This document shows positions 6,063 to 14,922 of a stretch of DNA of 62,839 nt, one piece after another; the stretch's first letter is position 1; each line of letters begins with the position of its first letter. Origin of the DNA: a virus. Made by a program: the position numbers and the translations under genes. The DNA lies in the IMG/VR virus record IMGVR_UViG_3300044844_000500, positions 1-62,839 of that record; one strand, 5' to 3'. Below the pieces are notes generated by a model that was given only the letters and a program-made list of their open reading frames with translations, was not told where the DNA came from and searched no databases.

Positions 6063-7943
6063 TTATGCCGCCTCTCCCCAAGAAGGTCCAGTCTCCACGT
6101 CCACGCGTGAGGGTACTTCCAGGCTCACCGCCTTGGTCATGATGTCCGCCGCTTCGCGGGCCTCGTCCCGTGAGCCGACCGACACGGCCAGCTCGTCGTG
6201 GACCTGGAGCAAAAGCTTAAAGCCCGCCTTGTGAAGCGCGACCATGGCAGCCTTGGTCTGATCCGCTGCCGAGCCTTGGATGAGGCGATTGAGGCCCTTA
6301 TAGGTGCCGGCGCGCTTAATCCGTTGTCCGTAGGCCATGATCGCCTGCTCGTACGGGAGCGCCTTGTTCACGCCGTACTGCACGGGCTCCCAGAGCGGGA
6401 AGCGGCACTTGCGGCCGAGCAGGGTGCGGATCGCGCCACCGGAGGCCGGGTGCTCGATGCGGCGCATGACCGCGTCCACCGTACCGCGCAGGAAAGGGAC
6501 TTTGGCGTGGAAGGTTGCGATGAGCTCGCTCGCCTCTTCCAAAGGCAGATCCAGGCTGTTGGCAAGCTTTTGCTTACCCATGCCGTACATAAGCCCCAGG
6601 CCGATGGTCTTGGCGGCCTTGCGTTTGATGCCGGCCATGTCCGCGACCATTTGGTGGAAGTCGGTATTGGGGTCGGAGCGATAGGCATCGGCCATCTTCT
6701 CAGCGCCGGGAAGACCGAGTAAGGTGGCGTAGTGCACCAGCAGCCTCGGCTCCTGTGAGGAGAAGTCATTTGCCGCCCAGATCTGGTCCTCCTCCGGCAG
6801 GAATAGACTGCGCACCATCGGGCCGATGATCTCGTGCCGACTCGGAACCTGCTGGAGGTTGGGGTTGGCAGCCGACAGGCGGCCGGTGACCGTGCCACCG
6901 TCCTCGTTTCGCATCTGATTAAAGTGCGTGTGGATGCGGCCGTCGCGTCGAGCGTGCTCCAGGTAAGGTGTCAAGAACGTGCCGTGGGTCTTGTTCAGTT
7001 CTCGCGCCTCCACGATCATCTTGGCCATCGGATGGTCGTGACTGTCCAAAAAGCTCTTGGTGAAGCTTGGTGCCCCTTGAGCCGTGCGCGGGTATTCGAT
7101 GCCCAGTCTGTCAAACGCCTTGGCAATGCTTGCCGCCGCCCAGATATCGACCTGCTCTCCGGCCTGCTCTTTGAGCGTTTGCAGGATCTGTTTTTCTTGT
7201 TGCCGCAGATTGTGGACAAGGCGGTCACATTTTGTGTGATCGAAACGGATGCCTCGATAGGTAACGTCAATGAGGATGGGCAGCAGTTCCGTCTCTAGGT
7301 TGAAGATGGATTCGACGTCCTCAGAGCGAAGGAGGGACTTGAGGTGATGCCAGAGCTTGAGCGTGAGCGCTGCGTCCTGCTCGGCGTACTCGCCCACGTG
7401 CATGGCCGGCAGCTTCCACAGCTCCTTTTTGGCATGCACACCAAAGTCCTGTGCGGCCTCCTTCAGCCCCTGCTCAGACTTCACCTCCTTGAGGTAATCA
7501 AAGCCCAGGCTGTTGAGCGCGTAGCTGAAGCGGTTCTCGTCTAACAGAGGCGCGGCGAGCATCGTGTCGATGATGCGGCCGTTGACCGTGAAGCCCGATG
7601 CTCGAAGCCAGCCTATGTCGTAGGCGGCGTTGTGGCAGATTTTGTCAGCCGGCGTCGCAAGGACATCGGCCACCCATCGCTCCACAATCCGACGATCAAG
7701 GTTACCGCCGCCGCCATGAGCAACAGGAAAATAGCCTGCCCATCCGTCAACGGCAACAGCGTACCCAACAATGTAGCCGTCACGACGAGGCCAGCCTGGG
7801 CCCATGGATTCCATGTTGGGGTCGCAGGTTTCGAGGTCAATTGCAATCTCCGTGGCTGTGGATAGGTTGGGGAAAGACTGTGGAGGGATCCACTCCGACT
7901 GTCGCGGAAAGAGAGATAGGGTATTAAAGTCGCGTTTGGTCAC
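6063..7943 (-). CDS. polA-like: Family A DNA polymerase with 3-5 exonuclease domain
   Basis: The replicative polymerase. Exonuclease motifs are intact: AIDLETCD (Asp36, Glu38), HNAAYDIGWLRA, and YAEQDAAL. Polymerase motif A is NDFSSQEPRLLVHYA, motif B is RKAAKTIGLGLMYG, and motif C is LQVHDELAV. There is no 5-3 exonuclease domain, and the 626-aa length is typical of T7-like and other phage PolA proteins. In motif B the residue equivalent to E. coli Phe762 is Leu (residue 449). The gene starts inside the stop of the UvrD-like helicase gene (ATGA), so the two are translationally coupled. Confidence 0.97.
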   Translation of the reverse strand: MTKRDFNTLSLFPRQSEWIPPQSFPNLSTATEIAIDLETCDPNMESMGPGWPRRDGYIVGYAVAVDGWAGYFPVAHGGGGNLDRRIVERWVADVLATPADKICHNAAYDIGWLRASGFTVNGRIIDTMLAAPLLDENRFSYALNSLGFDYLKEVKSEQGLKEAAQDFGVHAKKELWKLPAMHVGEYAEQDAALTLKLWHHLKSLLRSEDVESIFNLETELLPILIDVTYRGIRFDHTKCDRLVHNLRQQEKQILQTLKEQAGEQVDIWAAASIAKAFDRLGIEYPRTAQGAPSFTKSFLDSHDHPMAKMIVEARELNKTHGTFLTPYLEHARRDGRIHTHFNQMRNEDGGTVTGRLSAANPNLQQVPSRHEIIGPMVRSLFLPEEDQIWAANDFSSQEPRLLVHYATLLGLPGAEKMADAYRSDPNTDFHQMVADMAGIKRKAAKTIGLGLMYGMGKQKLANSLDLPLEEASELIATFHAKVPFLRGTVDAVMRRIEHPASGGAIRTLLGRKCRFPLWEPVQYGVNKALPYEQAIMAYGQRIKRAGTYKGLNRLIQGSAADQTKAAMVALHKAGFKLLLQVHDELAVSVGSRDEAREAADIMTKAVSLEVPSRVDVETGPSWGEAA

Positions 7944-9439
7944 AGCCGAAATCCTTTTCGCTCATCCTTCGGGAGCACGATGTGCAGGGTCTGTTTGGCG
8001 CGGGTGATGCCCACATACAGCAGCCGGTTCACGTCGTCCGCGTTGCGATCGTATTCTTTTGCGAATTTGGTGGTCAGATCCGCCATCAGGAGCACGTTGT
8101 CCGCCTCGCCGCCCTTGGCTGCGTGAATCGTGGACAGCTTAATGGGCACTTTACCCGTGAGCCGTGTTCCGCGACGCAGAACAGCGATCAAGTAGCGTCG
8201 CTGGTTCTCGGCGATCTTGGTAAGCGCCTCATGCCAGATTTCTGTAGAAAGAAGTCCGTGCTTTTCTTTCAGGAGATCGAGTGTGTACAGGGCCGCCGGG
8301 TCGGCGGTGCGCAGGCCTTTGTAGCCGTGTTTCACGAGCTTGGTGTCAATGTACTTGTAGATCGTCTGGACGACTTGGAACGGCACTTCCTGACCCTTTC
8401 TCAGGCGCTCCCAGCCGATGACGGCCGTGAGCACGGACTCAGGGATGGACCGTTGCCCAAAGCGCTCAAAGAGTAAGCCCTGGCTCTTGAGCCAGTCGTA
8501 CATGTCGGCGAGCATGTAGTTGGCGGCCGCAAGGATCAACCAATCGCCTTGAGCGACGTTGACGTCGTGCCAGTCCTGGTAGTACTGGATGCTGCCGACT
8601 TCTTCGCGGGCACGCCACTCTTTGGGCTGGCGCTTTTTGATCCGGTGGACGACGGCGTTGGCAAGCTTGTGGATCTTGGCCGGCACGCGGTACGACTGCT
8701 CGAGCACTTTGATCTGGCCTGCAAAGTTCAGAAAGCTATCGACGTCGGCCCCGGCCCAGGTGTAGATGGCTTGGTCGTCGTCGCCTGCCAGAAAGCAGCG
8801 CTGGGAGCGCAACGCGAGTTGCTCTACCAGCCTCCATTGCAAAGGTGAAAGGTCCTGTGCTTCGTCGATGATGAGCGCCTCGAGCCGTGGCAAGCGCTCC
8901 GGCTGCTGGACGATCAGCTCCAAGAGGTCAGTGAAGTCCAGAAGGTTGCGGGCGTTTTTGTAATGACGGTACGCACGCTCAATGAACTCAAAGTAGTGCC
9001 ACTCGATTTCAATCTCTGAGCGGTTGTAGTGCTCGCGCAGGTCCAGGCCCTTGATCCGTGCGATGTTGATCTCGTTCAGAATCGGGTGGTCCGTCTTGAC
9101 AATGAAATCCTCTTCGCCCGTATCAGTTGCGAGCGTGATGCCTGCCTCGCGTGCGAACTCCTGGTAGTGCTCGACATCCATCATGTCTTTTGTGCCGAGG
9201 CCCAGGCAGCGGTAGGCGAGGCTGTGGAGCGTGCGAAACCAGGGAAAGTCAGTGTCAGGTTTTAGGTGCGGGAACTTTGCAACGCCCCGTTCCTTGGCTT
9301 CGTTTGCAGCCTTGCGCGTAAACGCAAAGTAGCCAATGCTGGCAGGGGCGACGCCGGACTCGAGCTCGTGCTCAACGATGCTTAGGAGGAAGGTTGTCTT
9401 GCCACTACCTGGGGGACCGAAGACTTTGGTGATGTTCAA
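7940..9439 (-). CDS. UvrD/Rep-like superfamily 1 DNA helicase
   Basis: All the main SF1A motifs can be read in order: Walker A GPPGSGKTT (residues 8-16), motif II LIIDEAQD, motif III AGDDDQAIYTWAGA, motif IV LEQSYRVP, motif V TIHAAKGGEADNV and motif VI RLLYVGITRAKQTLHIV. It would use ATP to unwind DNA at the fork or in repair. At 499 aa it is shorter than bacterial UvrD (about 720 aa), as is usual in phages. It overlaps primase upstream and polymerase downstream by 4 bases each, forming one replication cassette. Confidence 0.95.
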   Translation of the reverse strand: MNITKVFGPPGSGKTTFLLSIVEHELESGVAPASIGYFAFTRKAANEAKERGVAKFPHLKPDTDFPWFRTLHSLAYRCLGLGTKDMMDVEHYQEFAREAGITLATDTGEEDFIVKTDHPILNEINIARIKGLDLREHYNRSEIEIEWHYFEFIERAYRHYKNARNLLDFTDLLELIVQQPERLPRLEALIIDEAQDLSPLQWRLVEQLALRSQRCFLAGDDDQAIYTWAGADVDSFLNFAGQIKVLEQSYRVPAKIHKLANAVVHRIKKRQPKEWRAREEVGSIQYYQDWHDVNVAQGDWLILAAANYMLADMYDWLKSQGLLFERFGQRSIPESVLTAVIGWERLRKGQEVPFQVVQTIYKYIDTKLVKHGYKGLRTADPAALYTLDLLKEKHGLLSTEIWHEALTKIAENQRRYLIAVLRRGTRLTGKVPIKLSTIHAAKGGEADNVLLMADLTTKFAKEYDRNADDVNRLLYVGITRAKQTLHIVLPKDERKGFRL

Positions 9440-10965
9440 AACGGGCTCCCTTTCTTCTGTTCAGGGGACTCGAAAGGCGAGTCTTGCTTGGCAAACGCAG
9501 GCATGTGCCAGCAGCGCACGGTCCTGTTTTTGATGAAGAGGCTGATCGGCTCACCGCCCAGTTCACGCATGCGCTGCGCGATCTTCGCAGTGGACAGGCC
9601 CTTGAAGTTGCTGCGAAGCAGATGAGCCTCGAGGTCCTTCATGCGGAAGTAGACGCGGGCCTCGTCCTCATTCACCCAAGGACGGCCCATGAGCAACTCG
9701 TCACGGTCCATGGCCTGTTGTCGGTGGGCCGCGAACTCTTCCAAGAGATCATTGAAGCGGCCGGTCAGGCTCGTGTCTTCAGGCGCTTCGACGATCTGCT
9801 CGCTCTCAACCATCTCGCGCAAGAGCGCGTTGAGCGTCTGCTCCCAGTCTTGCTTACGCAGCGTCGGAGGCAGCACGTTGATTTTCTCCAAGCACGCCTT
9901 CTGGAAAGCGGCTTGGTTAAAAAGTGCCTCGGTGTCAAGCTCGATGCGTCGGCCGTTGATGTCGAGGAACCAAAGTGGTGGCTCGCTGTTGTACTTGGAG
10001 AGCGACGACATCTGCGGGCTGTCCGGCCCGTCTGCGCCCACGCCGTACTTGCGCGTGCGGCACAGGCCGCTATTGCAGAACTGGTTGAGCGGGGCGTCCT
10101 TGCACTTGTACTTGTAGTCTTTCTTGTGAAGCTGCTTGATGATGATCTGGAGCTCGTTGTTCGGGAGCGGCGGACCTACGTACTTGAGGTTGTGCTCGAC
10201 GAGCTTGTCATCCCAGTGCACAGGATCCAGGCGCTTCAAGTAGATCCCGATGTTGAAGAGTGAGTTGTTCCGTGTTCCTTCAGGCACGCCCTGTGTGCAA
10301 AGCGTCTGGAGGCAGGGCGGGCCGTCTTTGATTGGATGGTCAGGCTTTTTGGGTTCTTCGGGCGGATCGTGGTCCGGGGGCCGTGCCCACTGGGCGTGTA
10401 GCTCGTAGAACTCTTCGAGGGTCGCGGCGCTGCCATCGTCGCGGATGGCGTAGCGCATGGTCTGGTCGCCGCCGAAGTAGGGCAGGTTCAGAAAGTTGCC
10501 GGTGTCGCCGCGCTCGACCAGGATCTCGGCTTGCTTGGGGAAGATCTCGCGCCCTGCTTCGCCCAGCACGGCCGCACAGGCCTTGAGGTAGCGCTGCATG
10601 TTGGCAGCGGGCATGGGCTCGGTAGAGAAACGAAAGACGTGAGCGCCGCCTGACTTGCTGCGGCAGACCACCAGCGGCAGCTCAAGCTTGCGGATCTTTT
10701 GCACCAGCCCCGCGTGATCGAGCGGATACTGGTCGATGTCGATACAGCCCCAGATGCAGGTGTTGTCTGCGCGAATGGGGATAATGCCTAGCGAGGGCTC
10801 TACGCCCTCCAGATGCTTGGCCCAAAGATCGTCGGTCGGCGGCTTGCGAACGACAACAGCTTTGCCAGCTTGTTTGCCGCTTTCCTTCGACGTCTCGATC
10901 TTGTACGTCCCATAAGCGACGTCAAGACCGCTAAAGATCGCCTTGAAACGGGTGATGTCTGTCAT
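9436..10965 (-). CDS. Archaeo-eukaryotic-type (TOTE-like) primase
   Basis: The N-terminal domain has the AEP signatures: a DxD in GCIDIDQYP (residues 73-81) and SKSGGAHVFRF with the sxH motif (His109). A PriCT-like segment follows (TQGVPEGTRNNSLFNIGIYL), then a Cys-containing region (CKCKDAPLNQFCNSGLCRTR) that could bind a metal. The fold matches primases of the TOTE conflict-system type used by several phages in place of DnaG/T7 gp4 primase. It should make primers for the family A polymerase encoded in the same cassette. No ring helicase domain is fused to it. Confidence 0.85.
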   Translation of the reverse strand: MTDITRFKAIFSGLDVAYGTYKIETSKESGKQAGKAVVVRKPPTDDLWAKHLEGVEPSLGIIPIRADNTCIWGCIDIDQYPLDHAGLVQKIRKLELPLVVCRSKSGGAHVFRFSTEPMPAANMQRYLKACAAVLGEAGREIFPKQAEILVERGDTGNFLNLPYFGGDQTMRYAIRDDGSAATLEEFYELHAQWARPPDHDPPEEPKKPDHPIKDGPPCLQTLCTQGVPEGTRNNSLFNIGIYLKRLDPVHWDDKLVEHNLKYVGPPLPNNELQIIIKQLHKKDYKYKCKDAPLNQFCNSGLCRTRKYGVGADGPDSPQMSSLSKYNSEPPLWFLDINGRRIELDTEALFNQAAFQKACLEKINVLPPTLRKQDWEQTLNALLREMVESEQIVEAPEDTSLTGRFNDLLEEFAAHRQQAMDRDELLMGRPWVNEDEARVYFRMKDLEAHLLRSNFKGLSTAKIAQRMRELGGEPISLFIKNRTVRCWHMPAFAKQDSPFESPEQKKGSPF

Positions 10966-11018
10966 TTCTTCTTTCTCGAAGGCAGGGCCTACCGGCTAAT
11001 GCTTTCGGCCCCGGTCAA

Positions 11019-11786
11019 TCAGAATGGTGCGTCAGTGGGTGTTCCCTCTGCACCCTCGTGCTTGACCTTCACGTCGCCGGCTGACACCGACTGCGCGAAT
11101 GCCTTGCAGGTCTGGTAAAGGCCTGCGTCTTCGACCGGACCAAAGCGCTCAACTTCCCAGCCGTACCACTTGCCCTTGTCGTTGCTCTCGGCAACGGTCG
11201 TGAGCTGGTAGATCTGGCTGTACATCGGGGGAGTGAAGAGACCGTTCTTACCCTGCATCTTGACGCTCTGCATCATGCTGTTCCACTTGCGGCTCTTTTT
11301 GAGCTGCGTGGACTTCATGCTGATGAGCGCGGGGCTCGGCACGCCGTCTTCGTCGATGACCATCACGTAGTGATTGGCCGTGTTCTCGATGTAGTTTCCG
11401 TTGTCGAGATAGTCCTTGTTGTCCCCCGGCTCGCGGTGCGTCTTGGACAGAATGTCGCTGGTGGCTGGGTGGATATGCACCGGGGCACCCGTGCCTTGGC
11501 CACGCGGAGCCCATTCGATGTACTGGCGAACGTAGGCGCACGGAATGACTTGGATGCCTTTCTTGCCGTCATAGATCTTGCCTGTAACGGTGTTGTAGAT
11601 CATCCCAGGCATTGCGCCATCGATCTCACCCACTTCCGGTGAGGTGTTGGTCAAGAGCCGCAGGAATGGAAGTGCGTAGTCTTCCTGCGTCATGCCGTCA
11701 AAGCCAGCGCCAGCATCCTGCTCAAGGTCGCCGAGGATGGCGAGTGCAGTGCTCGCCGTTTTTACTGCAACGTCAGTCTTAGCCAT
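11019..11786 (-). CDS. Probable single-stranded DNA-binding protein
   Basis: A 255-aa protein with a conserved core (DYALPFLRLLTNTSPEVGE, GMIYNTVTGKIYDGKKGIQV, QYIEWAPRG) seen in phage replication modules next to primase and polymerase. The C-terminus ends in TPTDAPF, resembling the acidic-then-Phe tip with which SSBs recruit partners, though it is less acidic than usual. I assign SSB by context and tail; no OB-fold motif is readable by eye. It begins the replication genes after the two small leader proteins. Confidence 0.65.
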   Translation of the reverse strand: MAKTDVAVKTASTALAILGDLEQDAGAGFDGMTQEDYALPFLRLLTNTSPEVGEIDGAMPGMIYNTVTGKIYDGKKGIQVIPCAYVRQYIEWAPRGQGTGAPVHIHPATSDILSKTHREPGDNKDYLDNGNYIENTANHYVMVIDEDGVPSPALISMKSTQLKKSRKWNSMMQSVKMQGKNGLFTPPMYSQIYQLTTVAESNDKGKWYGWEVERFGPVEDAGLYQTCKAFAQSVSAGDVKVKHEGAEGTPTDAPF

Positions 11787-11815
11787 GATTCCTGATCCTT
11801 GGTTCGTGATAAATG

Positions 11816-12370
11816 TTAAACAGACTTGATAGTTGCTTTCTGGCCGATGAACACGCCAAAAAGCTCCGAATCGACGGGCTGCCCCTTCTCGATCCGTTCC
11901 TTAACCCAGGCCTTGAGGGTCTGGGGCTCTACCTTCTCCGACTGCTCAGGAATGAACCCTTGCGTACGAAGAAGCTCCAGCAAACGAGAGCACAACTCAT
12001 CCTCTCGCCGGCCGAATCGGACACTGACAGTGTTCTTGATGATGTCGTCAAAGCCATGGTCGCGCAGCCATTTGAACGCCTCGGCTTGGCGCGCTTTGGG
12101 AATGCTCGCGCCGTAGAACGGTTTGACGTCGATCATCGACCCATCCTCCATGACAAACTTCTTCATGCCCGCTTCGGCCATGGCCTCGGGGATGGACACC
12201 TCAGTGAGGTTGCGGTACTGCTCTTCCTTTTCCTTTAACGACGCGCCGAGGTCCTCGAGCTCTTTCTCAAGCATCTTGGCACGTTTGGCGAGACCGGCAA
12301 TGCCAGACACGCTTTCGTCCGACACCTTGAGGGCGTCGGCGTCGTTTTCGAACAGGTTAGTAAGAGTCAT
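11816..12370 (-). CDS. Coiled-coil replication-module protein (184 aa), function unknown
   Basis: Start at 12370 (MTLTNLFENDADALK) with AAAGGAG upstream. Residues about 25-55 form a coiled coil (KRAKMLEKELEDLGASLKEK). A conserved block follows (EAMAEAGMKKFVMEDGSM, DVKPFYGASIPKARQAEAF), then a C-terminal part with LRTQGFIPEQSEKVEPQTLK. Proteins of this kind sit beside SSB and primase in several phage genomes; a role in ssDNA handling or nuclease inhibition is possible but not shown. Confidence 0.8.
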   Translation of the reverse strand: MTLTNLFENDADALKVSDESVSGIAGLAKRAKMLEKELEDLGASLKEKEEQYRNLTEVSIPEAMAEAGMKKFVMEDGSMIDVKPFYGASIPKARQAEAFKWLRDHGFDDIIKNTVSVRFGRREDELCSRLLELLRTQGFIPEQSEKVEPQTLKAWVKERIEKGQPVDSELFGVFIGQKATIKSV

Positions 12371-12692
12371 CAGATTCTCCTTTCTTGAACAGATCAACCT
12401 CGATGGGGATGTAGCGGTGCTCGCGCTTGTCCCATTTGAGGCACTTAAAACGGCCGTTGTTACGGGCCGCAGCTACTGCGCAGCAGATGCCAATCGCAGA
12501 GGGGTCGCCAATGAGGAGCAGGTAGTCCTCATCAGAGAATTTTTCCAGCTTGCGCTGAACGCGGCGCACGGTAGGTACGATGCTGAACGCGACCTGCGCA
12601 TTGGGCGGGAGGATTGTTTCAATTTTGCCGTAGTCCAAAGCCGGCGCAATGTTGTGCGTGGTTGTTTCGGATACGACGTAAACGGTAGGCAC
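12357..12692 (-). CDS. First gene of the leftward replication operon, unknown (111 aa)
   Basis: Starts with GTG at 12692 (read MPTVYVVSETTTHNIAP) after AAAGGAG. The protein is alpha/beta, with SDEDYLLLIGDPSAIGICCA as its most conserved-looking part and a tail VDLFKKGESDDSY. Similar proteins head the replication cluster in related phages. It overlaps the coiled-coil gene by 14 bases. Function unknown. Confidence 0.8.
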   Translation of the reverse strand: MPTVYVVSETTTHNIAPALDYGKIETILPPNAQVAFSIVPTVRRVQRKLEKFSDEDYLLLIGDPSAIGICCAVAAARNNGRFKCLKWDKREHRYIPIEVDLFKKGESDDSY

Positions 12693-12703
12693 TGAATTTC
12701 TCC

Positions 12704-12753
12704 TTTCTCAAGTAGAGCGGCCAGTGTACACTACGTCGCACGGGTCTTGTCAA
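12704..12753. promoter_or_regulatory. Divergent promoter region with a shared palindromic -10
   Basis: Only 86 bases separate the leftward 111-aa gene and the rightward helicase. On the minus strand TTGACA (12748-12753) is followed 17 bases later by TGTACA, or 19 bases later by TACACT. The 10-base palindrome AGTGTACACT (12723-12732) supplies TACACT on both strands, so one symmetric element could serve as the -10 for both directions. The plus-strand -35 is weak (TTTCTC at 12704-12709). The palindrome could also be an operator. Confidence 0.65.
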
Positions 12754-12778
12754 GCCCCGCCATAGAAAGGAGATCCTC

Positions 12779-14230
12779 ATGGACCATTTTCTCTCGACGT
12801 ACCCATTCAAGAACAAGCCTTACACGCACCAAGCCGCTTACCTTGAGCGCTTTTGGGATCAGCGAGTTGCGGCCCTCTTTGCTGAGATGGGCACTGGTAA
12901 GAGCTACATGCTCATCAACAACATTGCCATGCTCTACGACAAGGGCAAGATCAACGCCGCTTTGATCGTAGCGCCTAAAGGGGTGTACCGCAATTGGGTG
13001 AACATCGAGCTGCCCAAGCACATGCCCGACCACGTCGAGCACCGTGTGGCGCTGTGGGCCGCAACGCCACGTAAAGCCGAGCAGCAGGCGCTCGACAGGC
13101 TGTTTGAGGTGACTGAGGACTTGAAGATCTTGGTCATGAACATTGAGGCGTTCAGCACGAAGAAGGGCACCGCTTTCGCCACCCGCTTTTTGCTCTCGCA
13201 CGAGGCGTTGATGGCGATCGACGAGAGCACGACCATCAAGTCCCACACCTCTGCACGCAGTAAGAACACTGAGAAGGTTGGAATCGGCGCGCGCTACCGG
13301 CGCATCATGACAGGGTCTCCGGTCACCAAGTCCCCGATGGACCTCTATCAGCAGTGCGCGTTCTTGTCCGATGATTGCCTGAACATTCACAGCTTCTACG
13401 CTTTCCAGGCGCGGTATGCCGTCGTGGTTGAGCGCCAGCTTGCGAGCCACAGCTTTAGGCAAGTCGTGGGCTATCGGCACTTGGATGAACTCAAGATCAT
13501 GCTGGACACCTTTAGCTTTCGCGTAAAGAAGGAAGAGTGCCTGGATCTGCCGGAGAAGGTCTACATTCGTCGCGAGGTCGAGTTGACCGACGAGCAAGTC
13601 AAGGCATACAACCAGATGAAGGAACTTGCGCTCGCCAACATTGAGGGGGGCTTTGTCTCAACGGTCAATACACTCACCCAAATCATGCGCCTGCATCAGA
13701 TCGTCTGCGGCCACGTGAAGCTCGATGACGGTACGGTGGTGAACCTTCCCAACAAGCGCATCGACGAATTGCTTGCCACACTTGAAGAGGTGGACGGCAA
13801 GGTGATTATTTGGGCGACCTATCGTCACGACATCGAAGACATCAAGTTCCACCTGCAAACGGCCTATGGCATGACAAGCGTAGCGGCCTATTACGGCGAC
13901 ACGTCGAGCGACGAGCGCGAGCGCATCGTGAACGACTTCCAAGACCCCAACAGCGAGCTGCGCTTTTTCGTGGGCAATCCGTCCACCGGCGGCTATGGCC
14001 TCACGCTTACAGCGGCGAACACGGTCATCTACTACAGCAACAGCTTTGACCTTGAGAAGCGCTTGCAGTCCGAGGACCGCGCTCACCGTATCGGGCAAAC
14101 CAAGAACGTGACCTACGTCGACTTGATTGCACCCAACACGGTCGACGAGAAGATCGTCAAGGCGCTCCGTGACAAGATCGACATCGCAACCCAAGTGCTC
14201 GGCGAGGACCTCCAACAATGGCTCATCTGA
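12779..14230 (+). CDS. SNF2/SF2 family DNA helicase
   Basis: Motif I is EMGTGKS (Lys41), Ia is LIVAPKGVYRNW, motif II is MAIDESTTIKS (a DEST variant of DEAH), motif III region GSPVTKSP, motif V GNPSTGGYGLTLTAAN and motif VI QSEDRAHRIGQTKNV, which is the classical SNF2-type arginine-finger motif. It is 483 aa with no accessory domains. Together with the exonuclease that follows, it could remodel or unwind DNA during recombination-dependent replication. It has a good ribosome site (GAAAGGAG) and is one of only three genes on the plus strand. Confidence 0.93.
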   Translation: MDHFLSTYPFKNKPYTHQAAYLERFWDQRVAALFAEMGTGKSYMLINNIAMLYDKGKINAALIVAPKGVYRNWVNIELPKHMPDHVEHRVALWAATPRKAEQQALDRLFEVTEDLKILVMNIEAFSTKKGTAFATRFLLSHEALMAIDESTTIKSHTSARSKNTEKVGIGARYRRIMTGSPVTKSPMDLYQQCAFLSDDCLNIHSFYAFQARYAVVVERQLASHSFRQVVGYRHLDELKIMLDTFSFRVKKEECLDLPEKVYIRREVELTDEQVKAYNQMKELALANIEGGFVSTVNTLTQIMRLHQIVCGHVKLDDGTVVNLPNKRIDELLATLEEVDGKVIIWATYRHDIEDIKFHLQTAYGMTSVAAYYGDTSSDERERIVNDFQDPNSELRFFVGNPSTGGYGLTLTAANTVIYYSNSFDLEKRLQSEDRAHRIGQTKNVTYVDLIAPNTVDEKIVKALRDKIDIATQVLGEDLQQWLI

Positions 14231-14922
14231 TCCGTCAGCGGCAAGACTTCAACTACCCTACGCTGTCCCGCGTCGATGCGGCGACCGGCCGCGTCTACAA
14301 GGTGCCGGAGTTTGAGAACGTACCGTCGGTCACGACGATCCTTGACCGGACCAAGGACAAGGCCAAGCTCAAAGAGTGGGCCGATCGCGTGGGCCATGAA
14401 GAGGCAGAACGGATCAAGCGCGAGGCAGCCTATGTGGGCACCACCATGCACGCGACCATCGAGTCATTCTTGGCCAGTGAGCCGTTGACCATGGGCCAGG
14501 ACTGGCTGGCCTTGCGCGGCCATCAGATGGCGTTCGCCCTCATCAATCGCCACTTCAGGAACATTGACGTTGTCCACGGCTTTGAAGTGGGCCTGCATTA
14601 CGAAGGTCGTTATGCAGGGACCACGGACATGGTGGCGCAGTACCGTGGCAAGCTTGCGATTGTGGACTTCAAGCAAGCGCTAAAGCCGAAGCGCCATGAA
14701 TGGATCACGGACTACTACCATCAGCTCGCGGCCTATGCGCTCGCGCACGACAAGATGTTTGGGACCAACATCGAGCTAGGCGTGATTCTGGTGGCCGTGC
14801 AGGACGGCTCCACGCAGGAGTTCACCACAGCCGGCCGAGAGTTTGAGGACTACAAGGCCGGCTGGATGGAGCGACTTAACCGGGCGGAGGCGGCTGCTGT
14901 TGCTGGGCAGCCATCGCGCTGA
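14218..14922 (+). CDS. PD-(D/E)XK exonuclease (RecB/Cas4/MGME1-like)
   Basis: Nuclease motifs are visible: GTTMHATIE with His78, GTTDMV with Asp137, AIVDFKQA giving the D150-x-K152 pair, and a C-terminal YYHQLAAYALA carrying the QxxxY motif of the RecB family. At 234 aa it is a stand-alone nuclease like MGME1 or phage recombination exonucleases. Its start overlaps the helicase stop by 13 bases. Its 3-prime end overlaps, tail to tail, 47 bases of the 1213-aa structural gene on the other strand, so the two transcripts share antisense sequence. Confidence 0.92.
   Translation: MAHLIRQRQDFNYPTLSRVDAATGRVYKVPEFENVPSVTTILDRTKDKAKLKEWADRVGHEEAERIKREAAYVGTTMHATIESFLASEPLTMGQDWLALRGHQMAFALINRHFRNIDVVHGFEVGLHYEGRYAGTTDMVAQYRGKLAIVDFKQALKPKRHEWITDYYHQLAAYALAHDKMFGTNIELGVILVAVQDGSTQEFTTAGREFEDYKAGWMERLNRAEAAAVAGQPSR

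Noticed and set aside
12731-13597. A 288-codon minus-strand frame inside the SNF2-like helicase gene
   Set aside because: The plus-strand frame has all helicase motifs; the antisense frame has no family features.
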